From the NCBI RefSeq assembly GCF_002812045.1, contig NZ_NPEG01000011.1, forward strand, positions 61,307-125,306: a DNA stretch of 64,000 nucleotides. The letters run 5' to 3'. Made by a program: the position numbers and the translations under genes. Below are positions 54,950 through 63,594 of the stretch, piece by piece. Numbering within the stretch: the first letter of the stretch is position 1; each line of letters starts with the position of its first letter. The notes beneath the pieces were generated by a model that was given only the letters and a program-made list of their open reading frames with translations, did no database searches and was not told where the DNA came from. Source of the stretch: Leptospira haakeii. GTDB lineage: Bacteria; Spirochaetota; Leptospiria; Leptospirales; Leptospiraceae.

Positions 54950-55900
54950 ATGAACGTTATATCTACAATGAGTTTAGCGACTTTTTTCTTATATGCGGCT
55001 TCTTTAACTATATTGATCAAAAGTATATTAAAAAATCGTATTATGTTTGGGCCCGGAATATTTGCTGCAGCAGCTCTTTTAACGGGTTTTTTCGTATGTG
55101 TTTCCAATTTTTTGGAACACTCAGGTATCAGCGATATTTTGGATGATTACGAGGGTTTTGCTAAGGACCTTTTCGTGATGTTCCTTTTGATTTTCTTATA
55201 CGTGGACTCCATGCATAGAGAACAGACAAAAAGAGAGAAGGACCAAAAAAGAATACAAAATGAACTTAGAGAAAAAGCGTTACTACTTACCGAGATTCAT
55301 CATAGGGTAAATAATAATCTACAAATAGTTTCGAGTCTTCTTTCCATGCAAAGAGCGAATAAGGAAGATGAAAATATTTCGGAAGCGCTAAGGATTGCAC
55401 AAAATCGGATCCAATCTATAGCAAAGATCCATCAAATTATCTATGATTCTAATAATCTTTTGCAAATCGGGGCAGATTCTATTTTAGATCCGGTAATTCA
55501 GAATCTGGAAAATACTTATAAAAGTAAATCCGGCAAAATTTCAGTTAATATAGAAATCGATAAGAATATCAAATTGGATCCGGACACAGCGATGCCTCTT
55601 GGCCTGATCCTGAATGAACTCGTTACAAACTCTTTGAAACATGCATTTTGTGAAGGTGAAAACGGTGAAATTTCAGTTCGATTAGAACAAGATGATAAAA
55701 ATTTAATATTGCTCGTTTCCGATTCAGGGAAAGGAATCGAAGGTCCAGCCAACCAAACAGAAGGGATCGGGATGAAACTTGTGGAAAGTTTAGTTCTGCA
55801 GATAAGGGGAAGTGTACTTGTGGATTCTAAAGAAGGGATGTCTGTAAGGATTGTGGTTCCTAAGGAAGGAAAACCCAGCGTAGTATTTACTCTTCCTTAG
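54950..55900 (+). CDS. Sensor histidine kinase, HisKA_2 type
   Basis: A 316-residue kinase with two to three N-terminal membrane helices (~1-85), a charged coiled region, then a HisKA_2 dimerisation domain with E-I-H-H-R-V-N-N-N-L-Q (115-125) and a HATPase domain (L-N-E-L-V-T-N-S-L-K-H-A, S-D-S-G-K-G-I, G-I-G-M-K-L-V). HisKA_2 kinases often lack an extracytoplasmic domain and partner with response regulators encoded elsewhere; none is adjacent here. Translation is likely coupled to the preceding membrane protein. Confidence 0.87.
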   Translation: MNVISTMSLATFFLYAASLTILIKSILKNRIMFGPGIFAAAALLTGFFVCVSNFLEHSGISDILDDYEGFAKDLFVMFLLIFLYVDSMHREQTKREKDQKRIQNELREKALLLTEIHHRVNNNLQIVSSLLSMQRANKEDENISEALRIAQNRIQSIAKIHQIIYDSNNLLQIGADSILDPVIQNLENTYKSKSGKISVNIEIDKNIKLDPDTAMPLGLILNELVTNSLKHAFCEGENGEISVRLEQDDKNLILLVSDSGKGIEGPANQTEGIGMKLVESLVLQIRGSVLVDSKEGMSVRIVVPKEGKPSVVFTLP

Positions 55901-55934
55901 GAAATTTTAAATGTTTCTGATCTGTTAGCTATAT

Positions 55935-58187
55935 TTAATCTATCAGATCTCTAAAACTAATCGCATCCAGATCTTTTTGTAGAGAAGTTTCTGCTTTATC
56001 CATTTTTTCCCGAACCTTGTCCGGATATACATGAAAGGAGGGATCTTCCTTTAAAAGCGGTTCGGGTATCCTGCGATAAAAATCTCCGAGAGTCAAATCT
56101 TCACCGGAAACCACAGGTAACCAGGCTCCTCCTTCATTTGTTTCCACCAAAAGTCCTACTTCGGATAATGTTTTAGTAAGCCTTGGGATTTCTTCCGAAT
56201 GAAGTCCCGATTTGATTGCAAGATCCCCGTTTCGAGGAGCTATCTTACTTTCTTTTTGAACAGAGTAGACCGCTTTTAAAACTCCGATTAACTTTCTGAA
56301 TTCGTAACTAAAAGAAGTATGATGTTCTTCTATTAATTGGAAAGGCGCGTAGTACCTTTCCGGATACTGTACGCAGGCCGTAACTTCTGCTCCGAATAGA
56401 ACAATCAACGATAATGAATAAACTCCTATTAGGAAGATAGGAATCGAGGCGAGTGCCTTATATACGATCATTGTGGTTTCGGAGAAGGATGTGATATACA
56501 CCTGAAATCCATATAAGAAGATCAAAAAGATCACGCTTGTAAAACCTGCTCCCCAGGCAGATGCCCTGATCGGGACTTTTGTGTTCGGGATCAACGTGAA
56601 TAATGCCAAGAAAAATAGCCAGATCCCTATTAGAGGAAAGAAGAATTTTAGAATATTATAAGGTGAGAATACTGATTCTCCTCCTTGTAGGATGATTGTC
56701 TCGTATTTGACATCCTTATATTCCGAGAGACTGATTTTTCTGTATTCACCTATATTCAATAGTCTGAATCTTCCATTCTCACTTCTGTCCAATAATCCGG
56801 AGGCGAATACTTTACCTTTTGCAGGGATATAAAAAGTATTCCAATGTTCTCCTCCGTCTATGGAGACTAAAATATTACCAAGAGCATCTAAAAGGAAGAT
56901 GTCAGCGGATTCTTCGTTTTCTATAGACCAGACTTTAGTAAATGTATATCGTTTATGACTGAGATTTTTCCAGGAATAACCACCGTCTTCCGTTTTGAAA
57001 ACGGAACCTCTTTCTCCTGTTACAAAAAATTCTCCGGGCCGGATACGATGGATATCTTTTAAGCCGTGACCTGTGATCTTGGTTGCGTTCCATGTATAAC
57101 CACCGTCTTCACTTTTCCAAACATTTCCGTCTTCATCTACGATGTAGCCCAGATAAGGTTCCGGAAAATAAACACGATTCGCTCGGATTTTAAGTACATT
57201 TGTGAATACCGGTTTGTAACTTCTTCCCTGAGTGAAAAAATGTAGGACTTCTCCGTTGGAAAAAATTAGATAAAAATTCCCTTCGTTGATATATTCAAAA
57301 TCTTTAAAATTAGAATTATCAAAGAAGATAGCATTCCATACTGAGCCATCTATAGGTTTGGAAAGGAATAATCCTTTTTCGGAAAGCGCATATACTTTTC
57401 CGTCTTTAACGGAAACTCTGACAAAATTTTCTTTGGAGATATCAGGCTTTTCGCAGAAGTCTACACGAACTCCGAACGTGTCCAAGCAGCGGATATTTTT
57501 AAGATCAATGTCCTTCTCATCCAAATAGTAATCTTTTTTAAGGCCGGAATCCATTCGGAAAAGTGTACCATTCTCACCTGCGATCCAGATATGATTTTCC
57601 GGATCCTTGTCCATGCTCAGATAATGAGAAGGACGGAACACATCGGTTACTTTTTTGGCTAGATTATCTCCGATCACGAGAAGTAGGGGGCCGATAGAAA
57701 GAACAAAAAAGTAAAATACGAATTCTTGTAGAACGGATCTTTTTTCTTCTATCCTCCAGATGGAGTTAAAGGAATTTTCTAAGGATCTTAATACGGTAGT
57801 TGCAGAGAATACTAAAAGAATAAAACCGATTGCGCCGATCTGTCTAGCAGCATCGATCAATTCTCCCAGGGTATCCAAGTAGGGATTAATATCTAAATTG
57901 ATATTACTGACTAGAAAAAATGCATTAATTTTATCGAATATTTCTTCCTTACGATTGTCCAGCCCAGAAGTGATTGTCAAAAGAGAAAGTGCCACAACAA
58001 GCATTGGGATCAAGGAGACGATTGTAGTATAAGAAATACCCGAAGCTTTGATAAGGCATTCGTCTTTGACAAAACGATATGCGGACGCAGCCAAAACTCG
58101 GACTGTAAAGTTCAGTTTTCTTCCTAAACCTGCGTCCGGAATATAATCAAAAAATCTACTATACTTTGTATTCGGATGAGAATTCAT
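55935..58187 (-). CDS. YihY/BrkB membrane protein with an inserted beta-propeller
   Basis: A 750-residue protein, more than twice the usual YihY length. Residues ~25-180 hold the first YihY helices (A-S-G-I-S-Y-T-T-I-V-S-L-I-P-M-L; S-A-T-T-V-L-R-S-L-E-N-S-F-N-S-I-W). Residues ~190-505 are a beta-propeller-like insert with Asp-box repeats S-E-D-G-G-Y-T-W (358), T-E-D-G-G-Y-S-W (399) and S-I-D-G-G-E-H-W (442). The YihY helices then resume at ~510-615 (L-I-P-N-T-K-V...; L-F-G-A-E-V-T). The insert fills a loop that is only ~20 residues in E. coli YihY and is probably outside the cytoplasm. A C-terminal winged-helix-like part (~640-710) follows. Last gene of a four-gene operon (ATGA overlap with the methyltransferase). 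Confidence 0.85.
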   Translation of the reverse strand: MNSHPNTKYSRFFDYIPDAGLGRKLNFTVRVLAASAYRFVKDECLIKASGISYTTIVSLIPMLVVALSLLTITSGLDNRKEEIFDKINAFFLVSNINLDINPYLDTLGELIDAARQIGAIGFILLVFSATTVLRSLENSFNSIWRIEEKRSVLQEFVFYFFVLSIGPLLLVIGDNLAKKVTDVFRPSHYLSMDKDPENHIWIAGENGTLFRMDSGLKKDYYLDEKDIDLKNIRCLDTFGVRVDFCEKPDISKENFVRVSVKDGKVYALSEKGLFLSKPIDGSVWNAIFFDNSNFKDFEYINEGNFYLIFSNGEVLHFFTQGRSYKPVFTNVLKIRANRVYFPEPYLGYIVDEDGNVWKSEDGGYTWNATKITGHGLKDIHRIRPGEFFVTGERGSVFKTEDGGYSWKNLSHKRYTFTKVWSIENEESADIFLLDALGNILVSIDGGEHWNTFYIPAKGKVFASGLLDRSENGRFRLLNIGEYRKISLSEYKDVKYETIILQGGESVFSPYNILKFFFPLIGIWLFFLALFTLIPNTKVPIRASAWGAGFTSVIFLIFLYGFQVYITSFSETTMIVYKALASIPIFLIGVYSLSLIVLFGAEVTACVQYPERYYAPFQLIEEHHTSFSYEFRKLIGVLKAVYSVQKESKIAPRNGDLAIKSGLHSEEIPRLTKTLSEVGLLVETNEGGAWLPVVSGEDLTLGDFYRRIPEPLLKEDPSFHVYPDKVREKMDKAETSLQKDLDAISFRDLID

Positions 58188-59077
58188 TTCTTAATCGCGT
58201 AATGCACCATGGAAGAAGTGAGTGGTATTCCTTTTTTGGAAAGTTTACTTTTGAAATGGTAGAAAGAGATCCGAAACCATTTCAAATAATCCTTCCAGCT
58301 TGAAAAACTTCCCCTTGATTTTAAAAGTTTAGCGGAAAGAGGGAAGTCCACTCCGAGGTAAGTAATCTGTCTTTCGAATCCTCTTATGGCAAGAATTTTC
58401 CGAAGAATTTTTGCAGAATAATAATACGCATGGCCTGGAAGATAATAGTGATAATTTTTGCCTGCTTCGATTGCCTGCCAGGCATCAAAATTTGCAGTCT
58501 GTATGAGAAGTAATCCTCCGGGCTTTAGGACCCTTGTAAGTTTATTGAATACTTCCTTTGGATTTTCTAAATGTTCTATGACTTCGATGAGTGTGATCAC
58601 ATCAAAAAAATTTTCAGGAAGATCTGCGTCTAAGAATTGACCTTGCCAAACCTTAAAACCTCTCTCTTCGGCTTGTTTGGAGGAGAAGGGGGAAATTTCC
58701 ACACCATATGGCACAAAACCTTTTTCTTTAGCGCATTCTAAAAAGCCGCCGAAAGAACAGCCAATATCTAAGAAGTTTCCCGAGGATTTGAATTTGGAAA
58801 TATTTTTTAAACGAGCAAACCAAACATACCGATCGAATTTTTCGGTCTGTCTTTCGTCTCTATAGGTAAATCCTTTATCACCCGTATAATATTCTTCCGT
58901 ATATAATGATTCTGGTTCTGGCCTTGGAAATTGAGCTTGGAATCCGCAAGTTTTACAAATTTGGATAGAAAGGTCGAAATTACCGAATTCGGATCTGTAT
59001 AAAGGTTCCCAATTGCAGTCCCCATTAAGAGGACATTCTTCATAGATTACTTTTGGGCGAGAAAGATCCAATGACAA
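58184..59077 (-). CDS. SAM methyltransferase with N-terminal zinc-ribbon-like motif
   Basis: A 297-residue methyltransferase: N-terminal cysteines C-P-L-N-G-D-C and I-C-K-T-C-G-F (~15-44) could bind zinc, then E-E-Y-Y-T-G-D-K and the Rossmann domain with F-L-D-I-G-C-S-F-G-G-F-L (motif I), L-I-E-V-I-E-H-L-E-N-P and L-K-P-G-G-L-L-L-I-Q-T. This layout is common in sugar or small-molecule methyltransferases of surface polysaccharide loci. It overlaps the upstream methyltransferase by 31 nt and the YihY gene by 4 nt. Confidence 0.82.
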   Translation of the reverse strand: MSLDLSRPKVIYEECPLNGDCNWEPLYRSEFGNFDLSIQICKTCGFQAQFPRPEPESLYTEEYYTGDKGFTYRDERQTEKFDRYVWFARLKNISKFKSSGNFLDIGCSFGGFLECAKEKGFVPYGVEISPFSSKQAEERGFKVWQGQFLDADLPENFFDVITLIEVIEHLENPKEVFNKLTRVLKPGGLLLIQTANFDAWQAIEAGKNYHYYLPGHAYYYSAKILRKILAIRGFERQITYLGVDFPLSAKLLKSRGSFSSWKDYLKWFRISFYHFKSKLSKKGIPLTSSMVHYAIKK

Positions 59078-59682
59078 ATCCTCTCATCCAATTTTCCTAA
59101 TGGAGTTCTCTCCGTATAACCGATTTCAAAAGAAGAAAAATCCTTTAGAAGAGCCTGTACGTTTTCTTTGGAATAAAACCATGTCGCACCACCTGCAAGA
59201 TCCGCAGTTCCTATTTTACCTTTTTCTGCTTTGAGATGAGTATCACCTTCCGCTCTTACAGAAGCAGCAAGATAGCCACCTTTTTTTAGAATACGAAAAG
59301 TATCGTCTAACATGGATTTTGCGAGATCCGGAGAATTATAATGTAGGACTCCCCAGCTTACAATAAGATCAAATTTTTCATCAGTAAAGGGATAAGGGGG
59401 AGAATTCAGAAGAAAAGTTTGCACCCAAGGATAAGATTCTTTAACGGACTGAACAGAATTCTCGCTGTAATCCGCAGCATAAACTTCATATCCAAAATCC
59501 TTTAAGAGAACACAATGCCTTCCTGAACCAGTTCCAAAATCCAACGCTTTGGGAGAAGGAGAAGAGGGTGGGAACTTAGAGATCATTCTGACCAAGTTTT
59601 CATCAGGATAAGAAAGTTTTGCTTTAGGTCTGGTATAATGAGTTTCCCAAACTTCTTTGGAAGGATGATCAGCGGGCTTCAT
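59047..59682 (-). CDS. Class I SAM-dependent methyltransferase
   Basis: A 211-residue enzyme with motif I A-L-D-F-G-T-G-S-G-R-H-C-V-L-L, acidic Y-A-A-D-Y-S, and F-D-L-I-V-S-W-G-V-L-H-Y. It resembles small-molecule or tellurite-resistance-type (TehB-like) methyltransferases. It starts 14 nt inside the ATP-grasp gene, so translation is coupled. Substrate unknown; the operon suggests it modifies the ATP-grasp product. Confidence 0.82.
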   Translation of the reverse strand: MKPADHPSKEVWETHYTRPKAKLSYPDENLVRMISKFPPSSPSPKALDFGTGSGRHCVLLKDFGYEVYAADYSENSVQSVKESYPWVQTFLLNSPPYPFTDEKFDLIVSWGVLHYNSPDLAKSMLDDTFRILKKGGYLAASVRAEGDTHLKAEKGKIGTADLAGGATWFYSKENVQALLKDFSSFEIGYTERTPLGKLDERICHWIFLAQK

Positions 59683-60919
59683 ATTCCGCCTTCAAACGAT
59701 TTTTAACGGAACCATTCCATTCTTCTTCAGAGGAAGACCCTTTCGATCTTAAACAGAGAACTCTTGTCCTTGTTTCGTTTCCCAAAGAAGTGTCCAGTTT
59801 AGAACCGGGTTCTTTTAAATTTTGGTTCAGAAGAATTGTTTCGCCATAACCTGTGGGAAAATTTTCCCAGGATTTTAGAACGGAAACACCTCGAGGCGGA
59901 ATATCAAAACGAACTTGAGATTTTAGTTTTTTAGGAATTTCTAAACTAGAAGGAGGGGGAATAATCGGTTCTCCCACTAAAAGTTTAACTAAATTAGTGA
60001 AATAATCGTAACCGGAATAACCAGGTACAAGAACATCGGCCAGATATTCTCCGCCAACTTCCGGAGCGGCTTCAATCAATACAAGATCCCCGTTTTCATC
60101 CGATCTAAATTCAGCTACAAAAGGGCAGTTTTTCAGACCGGTTGCCTTGACGATCGCTCTGCATAACATCTTGATCTCACCTTCTAATTCCGATTTAGGG
60201 AAAGGAAGTCTATGAGCAGCTTCTAAAAAAGGAGGAAAAGAAGAAGTTTCCTTCAAAGAAATATTCACAAGATGAAAATCAGATTCATCCACTAATCCCA
60301 AAACAGTATATTCAGGACCTGGAATATATTCTTCTAAAAGCCAGGTTTCCGGATGAGGAGAATTAGCTGTGGTTTTTGCCTTAGGTTGTTTTTTGGGGGA
60401 TAATACATTAGAAAGTGATTTCAGATCTGAATCGGATTCAACAAGTTGGATGCCTGACTTACCACTACCTTGGCTGGGTTTTAAGATCCAAGGATATGGA
60501 AAAGATTTTGACTTTGCTTTGATCTCAGAAGCTGGGATCTCTCTTGGGACCCTGATCCCTTTCGGGGCCAAGGTCTCCTTCAAAATTTGTTTATCAGAAA
60601 ATTTTAATACAGATTCTGTACTTGCATATTTCAGCTTTAATTTTTCTGCAAGATAAGCTGTGCTATAAGTTGCTTTGCCAAAGGATCTTGTTCCGACCCC
60701 TATGATTGGGGTGGGGAGAGGATTTTCGGCGACGGCTCTTAAGATCCTTCTATATTCGAAGGTAGATTCAATGATCCGCAGGCTCGCCATGGCGAAACCT
60801 GGAGCCCTATCGTTTTTGTCTACTGCGGCAACTTCTAAGCCGAGGGCTCTCGCTGCAGAGATTAAGGGTACCTGGTTTTTGCCGGCTCCTAAGGAGAGAA
60901 AATACCCTTTTTTCTTCAT
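59669..60919 (-). CDS. ATP-grasp carboxylate-amine ligase-like protein
   Basis: A 416-residue ATP-grasp protein of the carbamoyl-phosphate-synthase/PurK-like type: N-terminal nucleotide fold S-L-G-A-G-K-N-Q-V-P-L-I, central W-I-L-K-P-S-Q-G-S-G-K-S-G-I (ATP loop), E-E-Y-I-P-G-P-E-Y-T and metal-binding V-A-E-F-R-S...L-I-E-A-A-P-E-V-G-G. The C-terminal ~90 residues are unassigned. Such enzymes ligate an acid to an amine or alcohol via an acyl phosphate. First gene of an operon with two methyltransferases and a YihY-type membrane protein; the product is unknown. Confidence 0.82.
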   Translation of the reverse strand: MKKKGYFLSLGAGKNQVPLISAARALGLEVAAVDKNDRAPGFAMASLRIIESTFEYRRILRAVAENPLPTPIIGVGTRSFGKATYSTAYLAEKLKLKYASTESVLKFSDKQILKETLAPKGIRVPREIPASEIKAKSKSFPYPWILKPSQGSGKSGIQLVESDSDLKSLSNVLSPKKQPKAKTTANSPHPETWLLEEYIPGPEYTVLGLVDESDFHLVNISLKETSSFPPFLEAAHRLPFPKSELEGEIKMLCRAIVKATGLKNCPFVAEFRSDENGDLVLIEAAPEVGGEYLADVLVPGYSGYDYFTNLVKLLVGEPIIPPPSSLEIPKKLKSQVRFDIPPRGVSVLKSWENFPTGYGETILLNQNLKEPGSKLDTSLGNETRTRVLCLRSKGSSSEEEWNGSVKNRLKAEYEAR

Positions 60920-60992
60920 CCTCTGGATAGATAGTGCTCAGAACAAGAGATGTCAAAGGTTTTTTGGGAATGAGACAAAATCCCCCTTATTT

Positions 60993-61075
60993 GTAGGAAC
61001 TCCAACAGGTTTGTGGAAACCGGCCCCCGCCCCGGTTTGGGTGGAGGAGGAGGGCCCGTGGGAGGTTGCTTCCAC
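60993..61075 (+). repeat. GC-rich interspersed repeat, copy B
   Basis: Begins with GTAGGAACTCCAAC and contains a 42-nt core (about 61023-61064) matching copy A near 15810-15860 at 37 positions, in the opposite chromosomal orientation. It lies in the promoter-side gap between the ATP-grasp gene and the flgF-like gene and has no convincing reading frame. Confidence 0.65.
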
Positions 61076-61189
61076 GCTCTATATCAGAAAATTTTCAAAT
61101 TATCAACTCAAGTTCGCGCATATTTGGGATGGAATGTAGATTCTGGATTCTGTGTTGGCCTAATTTAGAATGAAATTTCTGAATCACTG

Positions 61190-61315
61190 TTCCGCCAGGG
61201 ATGCGAAGGGCTTGTCCCACCGAAGGTGGGATGAGGCGGGCTCGCCGAATCCGTAGCAGCCCGGTCCCGCCCGACGGGCGGGAGGCGGCCAAGCTCATTG
61301 GGTAGGAACTCCTTC
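61190..61315. repeat. GC-rich hairpin block with GTnGGA element
   Basis: Contains TCCCACC/GGTGGGA (61215-61231, 3-base loop) and TCCCGCCCG/CGGGCGGGA (61265-61283, one-base centre), ending in GTAGGAACTCCTTC (61302-61315). Much richer in GC than its surroundings. Together with copy B it fills the 478-nt gap upstream of the flgF-like gene; the gap holds no credible gene. Confidence 0.6.
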
Positions 61316-61397
61316 TTATTTTTTCTTTTTATGTCTTCAAAAGCGTAATGGGATTTTTGAAAAACTCCGATCCTTAAAATGAGAAGGAGAAAGTAGA

Positions 61398-62261
61398 ATG
61401 TTAAGAGGAATGTACACCGGATCCAACGGGATGATCGTACAACAGACGCGCATGGACGTGATCTCTAACAATCTTGCGAACGTGGATAAGACCGCATTCA
61501 AAAGGGACACAACGTTGTTCAAAACTTTCCCTGAACTTTTGATCCATCGATTTAGTGAAGATGGTGTTGGCAAGGTTCCGATGGGCTCGTTCGACACTGC
61601 TCCAGTGGTCGGCAAACTTGGATTAGGTGCCGAGGTAAATGAAATTTATACAAGATTCGAACAAGGTGCTGTGAAGAAGACAGACAATCCTTTCGACATG
61701 ATGTTGCAAGATAGGCCTGGTACGGAACATCCTGCTTTTTTCAGTATTTTGACAAATAGAGGGGAAAGGCTTTCTCGTTCCGGTGCATTCGTTTTGGATA
61801 CGAATGGTTATCTGGTAACTCCTCAAGGCTTTCCTCTAATGGGCGAGAATGGTCCGATCAAAGTTGCTCGGGGTAATTTTTTAGTTAGAGAGAATGGAGA
61901 AGTTTGGATTAACGGTGAGATCGGTAACGATCCTCGCAATTCTACGGGTACGGATAAAAATAAATTTGAAACTCCTGTTCTTTTAGATCGTATTAAGATC
62001 CGCACTGTGGAAAATCCTCGTCACTTAGATAAAGAAGGGGACTCTTTCTATAATGATACTCCTGAGTCAGGCGAACCAAGACCTTTTCTTTTGGAAGAAG
62101 AACCGAATCTTCTACAAGGTTATTTGGAAGCTTCTAATGTAAGTGTCGTGACTGAAATGGTGGAAATGATCGAAGTTAACCGCTCTTACGAGGCGAATCA
62201 GAAAACTGTTCAGACTCAAGATCAGATGTTAGGTAAACTTCTGAACGATGTTCTGAGATAA
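61398..62261 (+). CDS. Flagellar rod/hook-basal body protein, FlgF/FlgG-like
   Basis: A 287-residue rod protein: N-terminal [12 protein letters not shown] and [18 protein letters not shown]-terminal [26 protein letters not shown]. It is a paralogue of the flgG product encoded 15 kb away and most likely FlgF (proximal rod). AAGGAG precedes the ATG at ideal distance. It is alone, not in a flagellar operon. Confidence 0.88.
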   Translation: MLRGMYTGSNGMIVQQTRMDVISNNLANVDKTAFKRDTTLFKTFPELLIHRFSEDGVGKVPMGSFDTAPVVGKLGLGAEVNEIYTRFEQGAVKKTDNPFDMMLQDRPGTEHPAFFSILTNRGERLSRSGAFVLDTNGYLVTPQGFPLMGENGPIKVARGNFLVRENGEVWINGEIGNDPRNSTGTDKNKFETPVLLDRIKIRTVENPRHLDKEGDSFYNDTPESGEPRPFLLEEEPNLLQGYLEASNVSVVTEMVEMIEVNRSYEANQKTVQTQDQMLGKLLNDVLR

Positions 62262-62357
62262 GGATCCCTTCCTCTCAATCCGAACCGCTCCTTCTCCCGC
62301 GCTCTCGGATTGACAGCAAAAGTAGTTTTTAGAACTCTATGGTTTCCTTCAGCGAAG

Positions 62358-62585
62358 TTACGAATACCATCCTATCAGTTTGTCGATTTCCGGCTTTCTA
62401 TCCTTTAAGATAGCTAATGCTTTTTTGATCGTTTTAGAACATTCTTCTTTTGGAACTCCGAAGATTATGATTCCGATTTCTAAGGCAAATATTAAGGGAG
62501 AATATTTGTAATTGGACCAAGTTTCCGCAAAAACTGCCGCTTCATTAAAAACGTTTTCCGATATCGCGAGAAGTATCTCTTCCTT
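62358..62585 (-). pseudogene. Headless remnant of a protein gene
   Basis: Minus-strand frame of 75 sense codons ending in TAA (62358-62360) with protein-like composition: A-A-V-F-A-E-T-W-S-N-Y, I-F-G-V-P-K-E-E-C-S-K-T-I-K-K-A-L. It begins right after an in-frame TAG and contains no ATG, GTG or TTG codon near its start, so it looks like the 3' part of a gene whose front is lost. Helical pattern and position beside operator-like palindromes suggest the C-terminus of a TetR-type regulator, but I cannot identify the family. The rest of the 390-nt gap (62262-62651) has only the palindromes listed below. Confidence 0.5.
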
Positions 62586-62592
62586 CTAAAAC

Positions 62593-62606
62593 TAGATCGT
62601 GGTCTA
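62593..62606. promoter_or_regulatory. Operator-like palindrome, site 1
   Basis: TAGATC-GT-GGTCTA, one mismatch between arms, within a longer match to site 2 (both contain AAACTAGATC). Centre 41 bp from that of site 2, close to four helical turns. Confidence 0.5.
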
Positions 62607-62629
62607 AAATATAGATTGACGCTTTATGG

Positions 62630-62651
62630 AAACTAGATCTTGATCTAGTTT
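62630..62651. promoter_or_regulatory. Operator-like palindrome, site 2, abutting the start codon
   Basis: Arms AAACTAGATC and GATCTAGTTT are perfectly complementary across TT. The right arm ends at the base before the ATG at 62652, so there is no Shine-Dalgarno. A -35-like TTGACG is at 62616-62621. Confidence 0.65.
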
Positions 62652-63518
62652 ATGAAGCCTGTTACTTACTTTCCGATTCCCACCCAATACCAGTTTGCAA
62701 AAAACCAAAAGTTGATCGCAGATAAAGAATATCGGCATTATTTTAACGGAGATCTTAGGTTGCCGGACGATATTATTCCCTTACTTGGTAGCCCGATGAA
62801 TTCTTTCGATGCCTTACAACCCGATCCTAAGAGTTTGAATTCGTTACTCGATCCTGGATATCATTCTGTTGAAAATGGATATTGTGAATTATCAGACGGG
62901 ACTGCTTATGTAACCAGCCTCGTGGATTTTCCGGGATGCACTGGAGACATGTATAAATGGTGGTTCTGGTGGCATTCCGTTGAATCGGCTCGGTATACAC
63001 TTTGGTATCCGCACAATCATGTCTCTGCTCGTCCAGTAAATCGTGAAGTTCTGACTCGACCCGGTCTACTTCCCGAACAACGTTATATCGGAAATACACA
63101 TAATATAGACGAATATATCGGTCCCGATCTTGTTAAGATTGCGATCAGATTTCTTGATCCTTCCGAACTCGGTTTTGATACGAGTCGGTTCGAAGCTGCT
63201 GGGATTGTCGGACACGCTTGCGCTCGTGTGAGCTTCAGATTTCCTCGCCTAGAAGCAGTTACGATGATTCACTTGGCACGAAAGACGGAGAGAGGAATAG
63301 AGCAAAGGAGCCGATATTGGATCGGACACAATACAAAGCTTCGTATCTTCGGTGCCTCTATTCCATTAGATAATATTGCAGCGAAACTAGGGATTAAAAG
63401 AAGAATGGGAGGTGAGAGAATTGCATACGAGCAGTTCCTTCATGATCAGATCGAATTCAATCATCTCTCGACTATACTTCCCGGTATATATTCAGAATTC
63501 GGAAGCAGAGAAATATAA
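62652..63518 (+). CDS. DAPG/phloretin hydrolase (PhlG)-like zinc hydrolase
   Basis: A 288-residue protein resembling PhlG, which cleaves an acetyl C-C bond of 2,4-diacetylphloroglucinol. Features: H-S-V-E-N-G-Y-C, F-P-G-C-T-G-D-M-Y-K-W-W-F-W-W-H, W-Y-P-H-N-H-V-S-A. Putative zinc ligands H123, E154, H264 and E268 (H-D-Q-I-E) fall at a constant offset of six from the PhlG residues I remember (H129, E160, H270, E274). No signal peptide. The start abuts an operator-like palindrome without a ribosome site, suggesting a leaderless transcript. Substrate could be any acylated phenol. Confidence 0.75.
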   Translation: MKPVTYFPIPTQYQFAKNQKLIADKEYRHYFNGDLRLPDDIIPLLGSPMNSFDALQPDPKSLNSLLDPGYHSVENGYCELSDGTAYVTSLVDFPGCTGDMYKWWFWWHSVESARYTLWYPHNHVSARPVNREVLTRPGLLPEQRYIGNTHNIDEYIGPDLVKIAIRFLDPSELGFDTSRFEAAGIVGHACARVSFRFPRLEAVTMIHLARKTERGIEQRSRYWIGHNTKLRIFGASIPLDNIAAKLGIKRRMGGERIAYEQFLHDQIEFNHLSTILPGIYSEFGSREI

Positions 63519-63594
63519 TTTTAGAAAAGTATGAATTGGGCGAGCGAGTAAAATTTCAAAACTTAGAGCATCGCATTCTCTAAGTCGACTTTTA

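Noticed and set aside
61095..61298. 67-codon minus-strand frame in the GC-rich repeat block
   Set aside because: Composition is that of the repeat (Arg/Gly/Pro-rich) and it has no ribosome site.
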